Positions 21,451 through 34,788 of a DNA stretch of 64,000 nucleotides are shown here, piece by piece. This stretch comes from Linnemannia schmuckeri. Lineage: Eukaryota > Mortierellomycota > Mortierellomycetes > Mortierellales > Mortierellaceae. Position 1 is the stretch's first letter. Each line of letters opens with the position of its first letter. The notes beneath the pieces were generated by a model, which saw nothing but the letters and a program-made list of their open reading frames with translations, did no database searches and had not been told where the DNA came from. The stretch covers positions 3,038,001-3,102,000 of the forward strand of contig JANATG010000004.1 in the NCBI GenBank assembly GCA_029449235.1. Reading direction: 5' to 3'. Made by a program: the position numbers and the translations under genes.

Positions 21451-24400
21451 TTAGTTGACAACCTTCTTCTTTTCCACGAGTTCCACTGGCTCACTGTTAA
21501 ATAGTAAGTAGAAAAAGGTACAAAAAGAATGGATACGGTTAGGTATCATGCGCAGGACAACGGATAGATAGACGACAAATAGCAACCAACCATCTAGGGA
21601 GACAAAGAAAACTTACGCTTCGTCTTCACTACGCTCATCCTCAGCACTATGGCCCTTCAAGATCTTGACTAATATCCTGAGAATAAGCGCAAACCAGTAC
21701 ACCATCAGGACCTGCAACAGTGCCAGACCCAAGATGGGCAACCAGGCCAGTTCTCGGCAGTACCACTTGCCCTGTGAGATATCCAGCTCAAAGGGGATCA
21801 TCTCGTAGGCCGTGAACATGAATCCATGTAGAATGTACGCGTACATGTAGTGTCGCGTGTAGAGCCATGTCACCATGAACGTCCCAAAGAACACGTCGCA
21901 AATCCTGTTCGACACTCCTAAGTACTTCATCGACTTCGAGAACTAATGAAAGTAAGAGAATACAGTATAATTCTTGTGAGTACTTTTTATCTTTTCAAAG
22001 TGACAAATAAAGAGGGAAAGAGACAAAACGAGAGAGGAAGGATAACTTACGGCAAGGATAATGTCGGCGAGATCCATGACGACAAAGACAACATTACCAG
22101 CGCGCCAAAAGTTGGACAGCGCACTTCCACTGATCAGCAACAAAGTAACGGTATGGTGCGCCAAGAGTGCCCAAAAGTCCTTCCGGGGCGCCTCGATATG
22201 AAGGACAAAGATCTGTTGCAGCCAAAAGGCCAGCTGGACATAGTAGTACCATAGCATGACATGGGGCAGTGCTGTGTGTGGATAACCTTCAAAGAGGGCT
22301 TCGGGTTTGAACCAGAATGTCCAATTGTTCCAGACAGGCGATGTCCTCAACACGTACTAAGGAATAGTTAAAAAAGATAACATGCCTTTTGGGTTAGGAT
22401 CGGGGATAGTAGGATGTAAAGAGTCGAGTGCTGACACGCACAGAAAACGAAAAAAGTGTGGGCTGAAAGGAGGAAGAATGAATAAATGGGTGAACAGGAA
22501 GAATGTGAATGGTTCAAGGTGGATTATTCATTACGCCGAACTGAACAGCCTCCCATTCCCAACTCAAATGTCTATGCATGTCTGAGCCATCGATGACCCT
22601 ATCCTGCACCACTTGTTTCTTCCTTGCCTCCCTTTTTTCTTTTGTTTGTTGACCTGTTATTTTTGGGTCGTCTGAATTCAGTTTAGCAAAAAAAAAAAAA
22701 AAAAAAACCCTCAGCTCTACCTTCCTCCGTAGACCTGTTTTGCCCATCTCCACTTTGAGCTGAGCCCGATCCACTCCATTCATAGTTCACTTCTTGTTGT
22801 TGTGTCGTGTTGTAGGTATGTTGCATGAGCTCCTTGTGTGTCCTCCAGAGCTCCAACCACAGCGTAACAAATCCAGTATCTCCTGATCCTGTGCCCTCAT
22901 CGTGCTCAAACCAGTCTGAGGTGTGATTCGATAGCAGCAAGTGTCTTGTCCATTATCGCATGTTACTCTGTTTCCGGATAATACTCCTTTCAAGGTTAGG
23001 ACCCGGGTATTTCATCCCCGAACTTGTAATTCTACTTCCGCTTTGTTTCCTCTTTGTTCCGTCAGAACCTCTTTTTCTGATGTCAGTTAGGTCCATTGTC
23101 CTGCTACAAAGACCCTTCTTCCTGCACTGCATATATCATCGCTGTCATCAGTCTTGAAAGAAAGTTGGTCACAGATTGAGGAGGGTGAAGGCGGTGTTGG
23201 CTGGGGAAAAGAACGTGAGGAAGAACCAGGTTCCGAGCCATGATCTCCTCGTTCTGTTGTGTAGCGTGCAAAAGTGTCTCTATGGGCAAAGGAGGACAAA
23301 GAGGAAGAGGGACTTACCATGCCAAGGGTCCAGCTGATAGAGTAATAGATACAGACCCAGCCTTCCTCCTGGAACCGATTCTGTTGGTGCTCCTTCTTGA
23401 CGCCTGCCCAGACCGCAAACGGCTTCAACACCATGGTCATCATAAAGGCCCGCAGGAACGTAAACACCACGATCCAGAAACCGATAAAGTTGAAGTCCGT
23501 CCATGCTTTGGAGTAAAGTCCAGTCATCGGGTCCTGGTTCTGGAGAAAGAGGAATGTCTCGGCGAAGGGTATCCTCAACTGGAAATGGCTCACAAGCACC
23601 ACTGCAATGATCGCCGCCGGCACATCTATTTTTCAATATTGGCAAAAAGTTATTAGCAAGCAGCGCATGGCGATTAATAAGGAGGTGGTCTCCAATAATA
23701 TTTTTTCTTTATTTTTCGCAGATAGTGTTTTTTCAAGGGGTCCGGAAAGAGAGGGAGAAGAAGGTAGAGTAGGCGAAATTGAGGGACAGAAGTGGGATGA
23801 TGCGATCTGTCCTCTCCCTTCTTTTTGACCTTCCCATTGTCCTCCTCCTTGTGCACAGGGGGTCCTGCAGGCAGTGCGGACATTGCATGGCATAATGGAG
23901 AGAGGGGACAGTAGTAAAAGGAGGGGGAGGGGAATGTGTCTGGGGTCACAGCGTCAATTGGGTGACGACAAAGAGAGTCAGAGAGAGACAACAAAATGGG
24001 AAGAGCCCCACCGCGTATTCTTGCTGTTGCTGTTGTCGTTTGGTTGTACGACAATTTACGATCTTGGCCCTTTGTTTCTTTTTTACTTGCTTTTCTTGGA
24101 GTTGTTGCTTTTCTGTGGGGTGTAGGGACTAAACAAAAACAACATAAGGTGTCCGTCCGGCAAAACTTACCAAGTTGGTGTCTGTACATGAACGAGAGCA
24201 TGCTCTTTCCTTCCACGATCCGCTGCTGACTCTTTTTTGCTCGTGCCTGGACTGACGAACAACTCTTGGTCGCTGTCGCTGTTTCGGACGACGACGACAA
24301 CGAAGAAGACGATGACACCCGTGTCTTGCCGCGTCGTGAAGTTTTCGTCGCTGTTGTTGCTCCTGCTGAGTGTTTTGATGTCCGTGTAGGGTCTGCTGCT

Positions 24401-24585
24401 GATCCTGTTCCTGCTCCTGCTGCCCCTGCGGTCGCTGAGGTTGTTGCTGTAGAAGTTGTTGTTTTTTGACCGCTGAGGGTCGAGACGACGGTGTTGCCGG
24501 CAGAGGCGGCATCCTTGTGGAGGAGAGCGATGTTGTTGATCGGTGACGTTACTGAGAGGAGCGGACTCGGATCTGACAGCACCAT
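21451..24585 (-). CDS. Ceramide synthase (LAG1/LAC1 family, TLC domain)
   Basis: Five exons (24585-24171, 23625-23318, 22356-22051, 21942-21617, 21493-21451) join in phase to 465 residues. Residues 1-137 are Ser/Thr/Ala-rich with basic patches and precede the first membrane helix (AAIIAVVLVSHFQL). The TLC/Lag1 motif is clear: WYYYVQLAFWLQQIFVL, EAPRKDFWALLAHHTVTLLL with His308-His309, and NVVFVVMDLADIILA with the conserved Asp residues. A further helix pair follows, then an acidic tail (AEDERSEDEA) and a lysine-rich end (VEKKKVVN). The enzyme N-acylates sphingoid bases with acyl-CoA in the ER membrane (established for the family). Acidic C-termini are typical of LAG1 proteins and bind the Lip1-type partner in yeast. 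The fourth intron is in the tail and leaves a last coding exon of only 43 nt. Confidence 0.92.
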
Positions 24586-26029
24586 GGCGTTTATATGTTC
24601 CTGTATAGAACGATCAATTGGTCGAGAAAGAGTGGGTGGAGAGGAGACAGAGGTGAGAGCCAGTCAAAGTGCAAGGTACGGTGGAGTGGACGATGAAGTG
24701 AGAAAAGGTGTGAGGAGAGCGAAGAAGAGTAAAAGAAGGAAAAGAAACGAAAAACGAGGGAGGAGGTAGGAGGTAAAACTGCTGGTCTGTTGGGGAATGT
24801 CGATAAAAAAGAGAGAAAAGAAAAGAAAGAGAAAAGGAAGCGGAGGTGGTTGGAGAGAGAAGAGGCATAAACATATATAGCAAAAAAAAGCACAGCGGGA
24901 TCAAATCATGTCGTCGTTATGTTCACGTTCAATCGGTCCACATGCAACAAACAGACAAATCACAACTTCAGGAGAAAGCGATAACAAAAAGAAGGGTCAG
25001 GCAATCGTCTTTATCCCCATTGAATTATTGTTCTCAACAAAAAAAAAAAAAAAAAAAAAAGAATGACCAGAAAATACCAACAGAAAAATAACATTCGTAT
25101 CTCGTTCTTATCCTTGATTTTGTTTGCTTTCATTACTGTCCAACCAGCCGTCCAGATCTGAGAGCGCAACCTTTTGACAGGTCGTTGCTGATTTCCACAT
25201 TTGGTGTCTTCTTTGGTTTGTTTGTTGTGTTTGTTACCTGAACAATAGTGGTATGATGATGCTACCGTATTCTTGTTTCCTCAAAAATATGATGTCGATG
25301 TGGTGGCAGGGCCCAGCGGAAATAAAAAAATCAAGAAAAAAAGTGCAGAGCCAAGTGGGGTCAAATGCGTGGACAAAGTTAGAGGAGTATTGCTGGAAGG
25401 AGAAAAAAGTAAAAGGGAACAGGTAAAGAAAAAGAAAGAGATAGTAAAAGGGGAGAAAGAAGGAAACGAGGGAAATGAAGAACAAAAGTACAAAAAAACA
25501 AAAAGTCGACGATCGCTGCTTTAGTTGCCATTAAGAAGGGATTGCATTATTGTCTCTTTTCTTTTCACTCGTTCCTCTTCGGGTTTCATCCTCCCATTCT
25601 CCTATTACAAAGTCCGAGTCTGTCCATGACGGAAAAGGCCGCCAGGTCTCGAGATCATTTTCCTGTTTTTACGAAATACCTTTGTCATGAAAAAAAAAAA
25701 AGTCTTCGGAGTCCGCTTCATCCATATTCCGTCGTGTGCACTGACTGGCTGGCTGACGGGTTGGCCGAAAATGACCTGCAATGATGGGTTGGGTTAACTG
25801 GCTCTGAGTGTGTTAACGAACAACAAATGCGCGAAATACACAACTGAACAACGTAACCACGCCTCTCTCTCTACCCCCCTCTGGAATGGATTGTCATATA
25901 TGGTCTGTTGATCTGATAACCGCTTTGCCGCACAATTGAACACTCGGCGTACAGATATCAAGGATATCTAGTTTTTTATTGACTTGTTTCGCCATTCTTG
26001 TTGTCGTGCAAAAGTGAACGTTCTCCTGT
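24586..26029. other. Intergenic upstream of ceramide synthase
   Basis: Two minus-strand genes flank it. It holds purine-rich sequence (24600-24900), an A-rich tract near 25040-25060 and A/G-rich DNA at 25310-25500 that gives Lys/Glu-rich open frames without domain signature. I call no gene. Confidence 0.5.
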
Positions 26030-27662
26030 TCATGAACGAGGAGACCATATTTGACGAATGACCCCGCGATCACCAAAGATTGGCTCATAAGCCGCCCCCG
26101 TAATCAACTCGACCAAAATCCAGACGTTGGTCGCATACATCAATGCAGAGGTGATAAACAAGTTCCAGAAGGTGTTCAAGCCCAGGAACTCGAGGTTGTA
26201 GGCCTGGGACAGCCACAGACCCTGAGAGGCCACCCAGCCAATCAACATGTTTCTTCCCTGTGACTTGAGACTCATGCGAGGGTTTGATGCCAGGTTGGGA
26301 ATGAGAAGTGGCAAGAAGACTATGTACCACATGAAGTACTAGTTGGCACAAGAAGAGACATGATCCCGTTAGTAAAGTGTTCTTTTAATCTTCTTTCGTT
26401 ACTACACATCTCTCTCTTTTTTTTTATGTTCTGAACAATAAAACGTGAGAGAAAGATGGAAAGGGATAAATGACAACAAAATCGTTGTATGATATCGCAC
26501 CTGCGCGGTGCAGACCTTGTTCCATGCGACAAAGGCAAACGTCTGGAGGAAGGCACAAAAGAAGATATCCTTTCCAAAGCAGCATCCAATCGCAAGGACG
26601 AGCGCCAATTGAGGCACAAACGTCAATACGCCGACCAGTGTTCCAGTGGGGGATGTGAACGTCAGGTAGATGTTGTAGAACCAGAACGAAAAGTTGTGGC
26701 GATGGTCCTTCCGCGTGACATGGTACAGGTACGTCTCGAACAGGAACTCGTATCCGTACCTACAAACGATAATGGAAACAATAATCATGAGTATCTGGAT
26801 TGATCTCACTTTCCTATGGTAATCCCTAAAGACTCTTCACTTTCTGCATGCATCTCAACAGTCAACCAAGGACTTACATGTAGTACATGAGGCCGGTGAA
26901 GAAAAAGAACCAGGCACCACTCAAGAGGCCAAACTGGACACGACGCCATGTAATAAAGTTGACGAGACCCTTGACAGCCTTGACAACAACCGAGTCTTTG
27001 GATCCACTGCTTCGATGACTACTGCTGCCTGACTGACCTCCCTGTGTACCCTCGCCCTTCTCCTTCACCTCCAAAACCTCCTTATCCTGAACCTGAAAGT
27101 ATCTGTCGTCCATCATGACCAACAACGAAATCGAGTAGATGATCGGGTATGTCTTGAAATGTACACTCAGTCCATACAAGAAGGCGCCCCATGCAATCCT
27201 CCGCTTCATGATCAAATAAAACGATCCCAGAACCATGGCTCCAATGACACTCTCAGCGTTTCCTCGGGTTGAGATATTGGCGACCATGGGGTTGAGCAGC
27301 CAGATCGCATTGAACTTGACCGCCCTCGACTCAGACATGCCTCTTAACCGCAAAATCTTTTGGATCAGCACACCAACCAGCAGGTTGGCGCCTGTAAAGA
27401 TCCATTTGCCATAGGACTCGTTGAGCCAAATATTGGGCATTAGCATTTGGGCAAGGAGAGGGGTATAGCGATAAGTCGCGCGTTTGTAGGGTGATAGTCC
27501 CTGGGTGAGGTATCTGGATGCGTCGGTGAAGACAACGTAGTCAATATCGGTATATTTGACGACGAGATGGGTGTCCTGCCAGTGACCGTAGATAAGGAAG
27601 ATCCCATGTAGCGCGACACTTGCCCAGATGAGTTGCCGGAACGTAAAGTCGAATCGCGGCAT
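26030..27662 (-). CDS. GPI mannosyltransferase I catalytic subunit (PIG-M/GPI14)
   Basis: Three exons (27662-26878, 26759-26501, 26338-26030), phase-consistent, give 450 residues. The start at 27662 gives MPRFDFTFRQ; an upstream in-frame TTG is not a plausible start. The luminal DxD motif is at residues 39-41 (KYTDIDYVVF), followed by GLSPYKRATYRYTPLLA and NAIWLLNPMVANISTRGNAE, all hallmark PIG-M blocks, and then HFKTYPIIYSISLL. Further conserved segments are FLFETYLYHVTRKDHRHNFS and FWFYNIYLTF. Eight or more hydrophobic helices are apparent. The enzyme adds the first alpha-1,4-mannose to GlcN-acyl-PI from dolichol-phosphate-mannose in the ER lumen. A polar Ser/Gly-rich loop (about 210-240) is an insertion relative to the animal protein (about 423 residues). 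Confidence 0.95.
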
Positions 27663-28002
27663 TATGCTGTTCAATCGAGAAAATGGAGGATGTTGATTTT
27701 GTGTCCACGAGATGTGCTGCTTGGTGCTTCTTGTGTCCTGTTTCCTTATGTCCTTGTTTCCTGAATCCTTGTAATGACAGGCGAGTCGATGAAAAACGTG
27801 TGGTTTGTAGAGTGAATGAAAGCGTTAAAGGGATGATGGGTTGGAAGTCAGTGGAGGAACCGACAACAAAGCCACCACACTACACATGGGTTGGGCTCAA
27901 CATAAAGGAAATTGGTGGCAAATGAAAAATGACAAAGGTTATGGTTTATTGCTTTGCGTTCTTTTGTCGTTAATGGTGAAGAGTACATGCTGATAAGGAC
28001 GC
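27663..28002. other. Short intergenic stretch between PIG-M and debranching enzyme
   Basis: About 340 bp with no open frame of note. It should carry the 3' end of the debranching enzyme transcript and the PIG-M promoter. Confidence 0.5.
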
Positions 28003-31000
28003 TTATTGCTTGAGGCGGCCATCCTTACGGAGAACATCAATGTCGTGCAAAAGATCCAGCAGCGTCGAGGATGACCATGCCTGAGACTGGCAGGCATCCA
28101 TGCAGATCGCGCCGTTCAGGTTGGTCAGCTCTGCCAAACCAGCCCATGGACTCGTCTCCAGCTGGGCCTTGTGAGGCAGCATCAGTCGGTGCAGCTCAAA
28201 TACAGTGTCCTTGACCTATTTAGCAACGTTGTATAATGAAACTCTTAGTGGTCATGGCTACCCCTCTTAAATTTGACAGTATTCCATGTACAATTGAGAA
28301 AGTGAAGTTGGTACTTACGGAGTCAGGATCGCACTTCTGTCTCATGAGGAGGTAAGCACGGAAGAAATAACCAGTACACCACAGCCATTCCTACAACGAA
28401 TAAATCAAGAAAGAGTTAATAAGTGGATTGAGCACATGCTCGAGAAGCAACGACACGTTCATTTGAAAGCAACGTACAGGTCCCTGGTGATAGTTCCAGC
28501 CCTTGGCGATCATGCGATCGTCCGAGTCGTTGCTGTTGTCGTAGTTGGGTCTGTAGGCCCAGTCCGCAGGGTCCAATGTGCGCATACCTAACAGACGAAA
28601 AAACAAAGAGTGAGTGGATGTTAGGTAACCTATCGACCTCCTGGTGTCGTACAATAAACCCCAGTCTGTCAAATATCTTACCGAGAGGCCCGAGGATGAC
28701 TTCCTTGGCGAGCTCTAAAGCACCTATAGCGTGAGCTTTGTCAAAAAGCTCGGGAGCAACACACATGGCGACAGGGAAGTTGCAACGAAGCTGGTAATCG
28801 GCAAAAGGCGTGATAGATCCATAGGTATCCTTGTACATGCCGCGGCGGTTGACAAGCTCTGAAGCGATCACATACTGACTGTCCTCATCAGGATTGGTGG
28901 GTACATAAAAGTACTTTTCAAAGTTCTTTTGAATCAAATTCTCCCATTCCTTAAGCGTAAGGGTCCTGGCAGGCCTGGGCTTACCCTTGAACTGGGTCTC
29001 GCCGATATCAATCTTGTCCAGCGCAAACTTGCCTCGCTTGTGGAGGTCATTGACCCATCGCAGCGATGACTTCAAAAGACCGATAATCTCGACATCGGCA
29101 CCATCGCGAGGCGTGGCGGGGACTCCTTTAGTGCCAGCCTTGGCGCTCTCTCCCATCTTGTCCATCCAGGTTCCGCAGTTGTAGATGCTTCCACCAGTAA
29201 CAAATCCTGTCTTGAAGTCCAGATCGACATCCACCTGGAAGCCCTTGTCCGACATTTGCTCATCCAGGCGATGTCCTGCGTTCCACTCGCGATAGTGAAT
29301 GCCGTTAGCGTGGCACACAAGAATCTCGGTCAAAATCTCCTCCAGCGTGACACTGACAGAGTAGGCTTCGGGGCTAGTGTGCTCGACAAAGGTCTGACCA
29401 TCGGGAAAACGACGTGCAAACGACTCCTTCAAAATGGCCTCACCATTAGGGACGATGGTGCAGTAGTCCTGAACTGATTGGAAGAACCACCAGACAGAGT
29501 CGCGAGAGTTATATCGGGGAGACCGGAGGCTATCGAGTAAGTTAGGGATCATGCCGTGCTTCAAACTGCTGGCAAAGGCGAGAATGTGTTCCTTGGCTGC
29601 ATCAAACTGGCCGGTGACGAGGAGGATACCGCGCAGACTGATAAACACATCACGTCCCCATGTGCGCATGTGGCGGTAAGTAAAGTGGGGCAAACCAGCT
29701 GCAAGCGAAGGGGTCTTCTTGGTGGGATGCAAACCAGCAGAGTCCACAAAACTGTACACCTGAAGAGCGGTCAAAGCGAGCGACTTGGTGAAGTAGTCTC
29801 CCTGCTGGATCAGGGGTGGCATCAGAGAGTAGGCGCGGTTGCGAGCGGTCTCATAGGCTGTCATGGTTGCCAATGCAAAGTAGCGAGGCACAAGATAGTT
29901 TGGCAGCTTTTTGATGGCGCCCATGCGATCCGTGTACCACTCGTGCAACGACCTAAGCGCCGGGAACAAATGCAAATGTCTACATTATGTTGAAAGAGCA
30001 TCGAGAGCATATTAGTATGGCGATAAAAGTGGCATCGTTAAAATGTTGCTGCGTGGAGCTTATGAAAATGACAAAATATACACTCACCTCTGGATTCGAT
30101 CGCGGATGTAGTCCAAGGCCCAGTGGCCGTCGCGCAAGTGAGCGCAGAACGGGTGACCAAGGTCGTTGGTTATGATAATAGGTTTGAGCACAGAGACAAA
30201 CCCTTCCAGGCCACAGTAGACAAGCTGGCCATGATTGGGGATGTTATACACTCCATTTCCAGCTAACAAAGGAGTAAATAATAGTGCAAAAGGGGTCTGT
30301 CAGTAGAAGCAACGACAAAATATCAAATACCAACATAACTATCAATCCTAGTACAGTACTTACGAGTAAGGTCCTGTTCCTCGCCATCGCAACGGTAGAG
30401 AACAATGTTAAGCTCCATCCATCCGAGTCCGCCAAAGACATTGTCGGGAATGGTCTTGACCAGAGTCTCAATGTTGGTCGGCACCTTGCTGTCAACAGAG
30501 GTCTCCAAAAGAATAATACTGCCTCCAGGGAATCGATCGGGAATCTCAATCTGGGTGAAGGCGCCTTGGTTGTCAAACTGGTACGAAATCTTAGGCTCTG
30601 CAAGCTCCACAATCTTTCCGGGAAGACCCTCCAGGAACTCGTCACTTTTTTCAAGAGTGCGGGAGGTGACATCCAAGCCAACAGAGAAGACGACCTTGGC
30701 AGTGGTACCGCGAAGCTTGATAGGCATAATGTCGCCTCGCTTAGGGTTGTCGTAGAACGATGTGTGGGCGATCAAAATATAGCCCTTCAACGTGCTTGGC
30801 TGCTGACGGTGAACAATAATGTACTAGATTATTGTCAAATATGAAGAGTGAGAGCGTTAGAACATATTGATGGGGAAAAGTATGCAGAAGGTGAATAAGC
30901 TTGGACAACATGACCTACCTCGTTCTCGTGATGCACATGGGCTTCCTCGAAACCCTCGAGTGCCAACTTGGTGTGAAGTTTGTTCAGGCGAGCCTTGATA

Positions 31001-34000
31001 CTGGTGATACCAACGGCCATGGGATCCTTGTAGGTCGCATAGTGACGCTTTTCTGTCACCAAGTTCAGCAGAGTAGGGTATAGCTCATCGTAGCCCTTGA
31101 CTGAGCCAATAGCGCAGGACGTCATGCACACAAGACCAGCGTTAGAGAGTGTATCCTCAGCACGGCGTTTCTGGTGAGGGGTCTCGTTGTCGTGTGTGCA
31201 GTCCATGAAGAGAGCATGAGGGTGCGAAGGAACAAGAGGCGTAACTCGGCTGGGCACAGTCTTGCCATTAGGTCCAATCCATGGTACGTCTTCACACAAA
31301 CTAGTGCGATCCATGCATCCTACATTGCGCGAAATTAATTATGTTAGTTGGGTGATAGAAAAGCAACAGGCTGCTGTTACACACGATTTAGGTGAGCAAC
31401 TTACCAACTGGCTTAATACCGTGGCGGTAGATAAGACGGCTTAGCTCATGGGGCTCCCATGCCTGCATGGCCTCCCGAATTAATGAATTGATGCCTAAGC
31501 GACTCACAAAGCGAATGTCCATGATCTCTGATCCAGTAAACAGCTCTGCAACAACATAGAGGTTGGGACGAACAGTGCGCGCAGCATCCAACAAGTACTG
31601 GGCGAGATGGATTGGTGTCGAGTGGCAATTGTCGATTCTGAATCCGTGGAAAAGGCGAGCAGACTGGATCGTGTATTCCTTCATACGCTCCCACAGCCAT
31701 GGGGCATCTTCCTGTAAGCAAAGAAGAGAGAGCACAACAGTGAGTATGCGCTATCATGAACTAAAGCGTGTGAGAAACATATACGTACAGCACGACAAAG
31801 CACTTACGGGGCCTTTTCCATATCGCAGCTTGACACAGTCGCCCCAGATGATGACTTCACGGCGCAGGTAAGCATGGCTGTCTTTGCCAGCAAAGTCTCG
31901 GAGTGGGTCGGCGTTCCAGATCCATCCGTTGTTGACAAGTGCCAACGATCCTGGTGGGTGGACAGCCGTGCGCTCGTTCTCTGGCAGCCGAGTGAAGTAT
32001 GTCTCCACTAACGGGTTTCTATGAAACAGAAACAAAACGTAAAATGAGAACGATGGTGCGTCTGGTGTTCTCAGTATATGATGCCCATATTTCCAAGATT
32101 TGTAAAACTTACTCCTCGGTGATGGATCCGAGTCTGGGTCCATGCTCATCGAGACGCATGTACTTAACACGGTTCTCAATGTTGGTGACGATAGTCTCGA
32201 CATCCATGTCGTAGGCCTTGTAATACTCCAGGTTGATCTCGTTCAAGATCTTTTTGTATTCGTCGTAGACAGTCTCGGTTGCTCCAGCCTTAGCAAAGTC
32301 AATGTTGAGGAGGGCAGACATGTACGCAACAGCCACGTTGGGAAGGATCTTCTTGTGGTGACGGTCGCCGTGCTCATCAGCTCCTGATAGAGCAGCCTCG
32401 CTCAAGGTATCTGCCTTTTCCTTCAAGGTTAACTTGATGAGTGTGTCGTGGTTGAAGAGGTCCTGACTGTAGGGCCTCTTGGCTACGATCTCGGCCTTGA
32501 ACTCTTCCAGGGATGTGAGGACGTCGACCACATAAAACTCCCACAGCTTGATGTCTTTGAAGACGGTCTCTCGAAGGGCTGTCATGATCGTCTTGAGTTC
32601 ATGCTCCGACTTGATATCGGCCGAGAATGGGGTTGAAGGGTCTGCAATCTTGGCCGAAAATGCCAAAAGAGCACTGTCCAGTTCAAATGCAGGAATAAGG
32701 TGAGGGGAATTGTGCAAATTGTAGCCTATGTAACATACAAGATAGCCAGTTGTCAGTATTCGTTGTACCATAACAATGCGCTCTCATTTCACCAACAACA
32801 TAGTGGACATTTTTTAGTATTGAAATATTTTGACAATGCGCACTCCGTCCATCAGAAATCGAGAAGAACAAAAGTAACAAAGTACCTCCTTCAGGGTGGT
32901 CCCAGAGCCAGGTGGAGTTGCAGGCAGTGTGGTTCCAGACAATGTCGGTCAAGGAAAGTGCTCCATACTTTGTCTCGATCTCCGCCAGCTTTGCCTTGAC
33001 GATCGCCCGCTGCTCATCCTCAGATCTTCTCAGATCCTTGTCCTCGAAAAGGCCTGGGTCAAACTTGAGCTGGTCAAAGATGGAGTAGGGCGAGTTGGAG
33101 ATACCTCTGTACTGGAGAGGTACAAAGTGTATCATGTTGTAGCCTGACTTTGAGATGGTCTCCAGATGAGGTGTCCACTCTGACAACTTGCCCATCCACT
33201 TGGGGACGACGGATTCGATCACAAGTCCCTCGAGAGGGAGTGAGGTTGTGGGGCTGCCTTCTACTCCTGGTGTCTCTGTAGATGTCAGGGTCAATTGAGG
33301 ATCGACGACAAAGTAGCCAGTCTCTGAACGGCTCCAGTAGAGGGAGCCACCCTCTTGGAAGGGCGAGTGCTCGACATAATACTCGAATGCTCCTGAACCG
33401 GTAATCAACAGGTCGCATTCGGGCTCAATCCCCGCCAGACTGAGAAGGTTTGAAGGATACAGAGAGAGAGAAAGAGAGAGAGAGATAAGATCTGGTATCA
33501 GTGACCTGACCTTCCCTGAGCTGACTGGCTGCCTGACAGACATTTGTTTCCCTTCCCATTTTCACTCTTCAACATCCTTCCTTGAATTTAAAATGCTGAT
33601 ATTCATTCTTGTCCTTCCGATAACGCGTTCCAGTCTCTCGATCAAGATCCCTTCAATCATTCATTCATTGTTATAATTCTCTCGTGTAGTTATTTCTCCT
33701 TACCCATGCTGATAAAACTCGTCACGCTTAAACTGCTTCCTATTGTAGTTGCAATTGAACGATTGAACGGTTGAAGAGTGTGTAAGTACACCGAGACGTC
33801 ATCCATTTTTTTGACTCTTTTCGAAAATGCCATGGTCGTGGGAAAATACACTCCGAGCAAAATAAGCAAAAACGAAGAAGACGTCTTCAATTAAAAATGT
33901 GGTGGTTACCCTTTTGGTGGATAGTTGGTCCAGACGACACCCTGGTTCGATGCCAACGATCCAGCAATGACCTTGAATCTCAGGACGTAGGGGGTATCTG

Positions 34001-34205
34001 GTGGAGGCAGACGGTAGTACTATTTTTCAGCAAGAACAGGAAACGAGAGCAGTGAGCAAACAGCAAAAGAGGTCAGGGTCGGAGGTTTTTTAGAGAAAAA
34101 GTGAAACGACGTGCAACAAGTAATGCTTACCGTGGCGTTCTGGGCAGGTGAGCCATCGTCGTCAAGCTCGATGCGGTAGACGTTGATGGGGTCGGCGGAA
34201 GTCAT
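28003..34205 (-). CDS. GDB1: Glycogen debranching enzyme (4-alpha-glucanotransferase / amylo-1,6-glucosidase)
   Basis: Thirteen exons: 34205-34131, 34019-33910, 33439-32886, 32725-32113, 32018-31808, 31711-31405, 31319-30919, 30823-30364, 30262-30088, 29952-28682, 28587-28478, 28390-28319, 28215-28003. All phases close and sum to 1,523 residues, against about 1,530 for the yeast and human enzymes. The N-terminal GH13 half has LTDIVWNHTACNSTWLWDHP, the nucleophile block FHGFRIDNCHSTPIH (Asp near 548), VVAELFTGSE and FMDCTHDNETP. The C-terminal GH133 half has FTYRHMRTWGRDVFISLRG, IHYREWNAGHRLDEQM and GTWMDKMGESAKAGTKGVPA. The protein transfers maltotriosyl units and then hydrolyses the remaining alpha-1,6 glucose, working with glycogen phosphorylase in the cytosol. 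Intron 2 (about 470 bp) is the longest. No catalytic residue looks altered. Confidence 0.96.
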
Positions 34206-34766
34206 CGTAGGAGGGAAGTGAAGGAATGAATAAAGACAAAGACGAATGAATAAGAAAAAACAAAAAAATAGAGTAGGTGATCCACAAGTTCTCGAAGACG
34301 GAGAGAAGGGTGTTGTGGGGATGCGATCTGTGCGATGAACAAAGGAAAAGGGGAAAGCGGGTTAGGGAAGAACGGAAGGAGGGATAAAAAGAGAAAGAAG
34401 GAGAAAGGGTGAGTTGAAGAAGTAGGGAAGAAAGGGATGAGGTGATATGGAGAAAATGTAGAAAAGAAGAGAAGATGCAAACCAGAAGAAAAAGAAGCGA
34501 AGAACACAGACGACGGGCTGAGAAACATACATGTTGAACAGTGAAGCGTTGAGCCAATAATGGTCGACTGCAAGGCAGACAAAGGACAAGGAGACAGGGG
34601 TGGGGCTGAAATATGTGGATACGTGGGTGATGATGCGATCTGTGAGCCAGTCGGGCATTGGTGGCTATCAGTAGAGATAGGAAAGCAATTGGTTTTTGTA
34701 GAGGGATCTCTTTGGTTGTTAGGAGGTAGCATTGGCCATTGGGAAGCATGTTCACACCCGACATTG

Positions 34767-34788
34767 ACATACATACATACATACATAC
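34767..34788 (+). repeat. ACAT microsatellite
   Basis: About five perfect tandem ACAT units. Shorter related runs occur at 35202-35213 and, as GTAT, at 37803-37818. Confidence 0.9.

Noticed and set aside
30844..31314. Open frames inside introns and opposite strands of the debranching enzyme gene
   Set aside because: They are shadows of the real exons; the 13-exon model accounts for the conserved protein completely.
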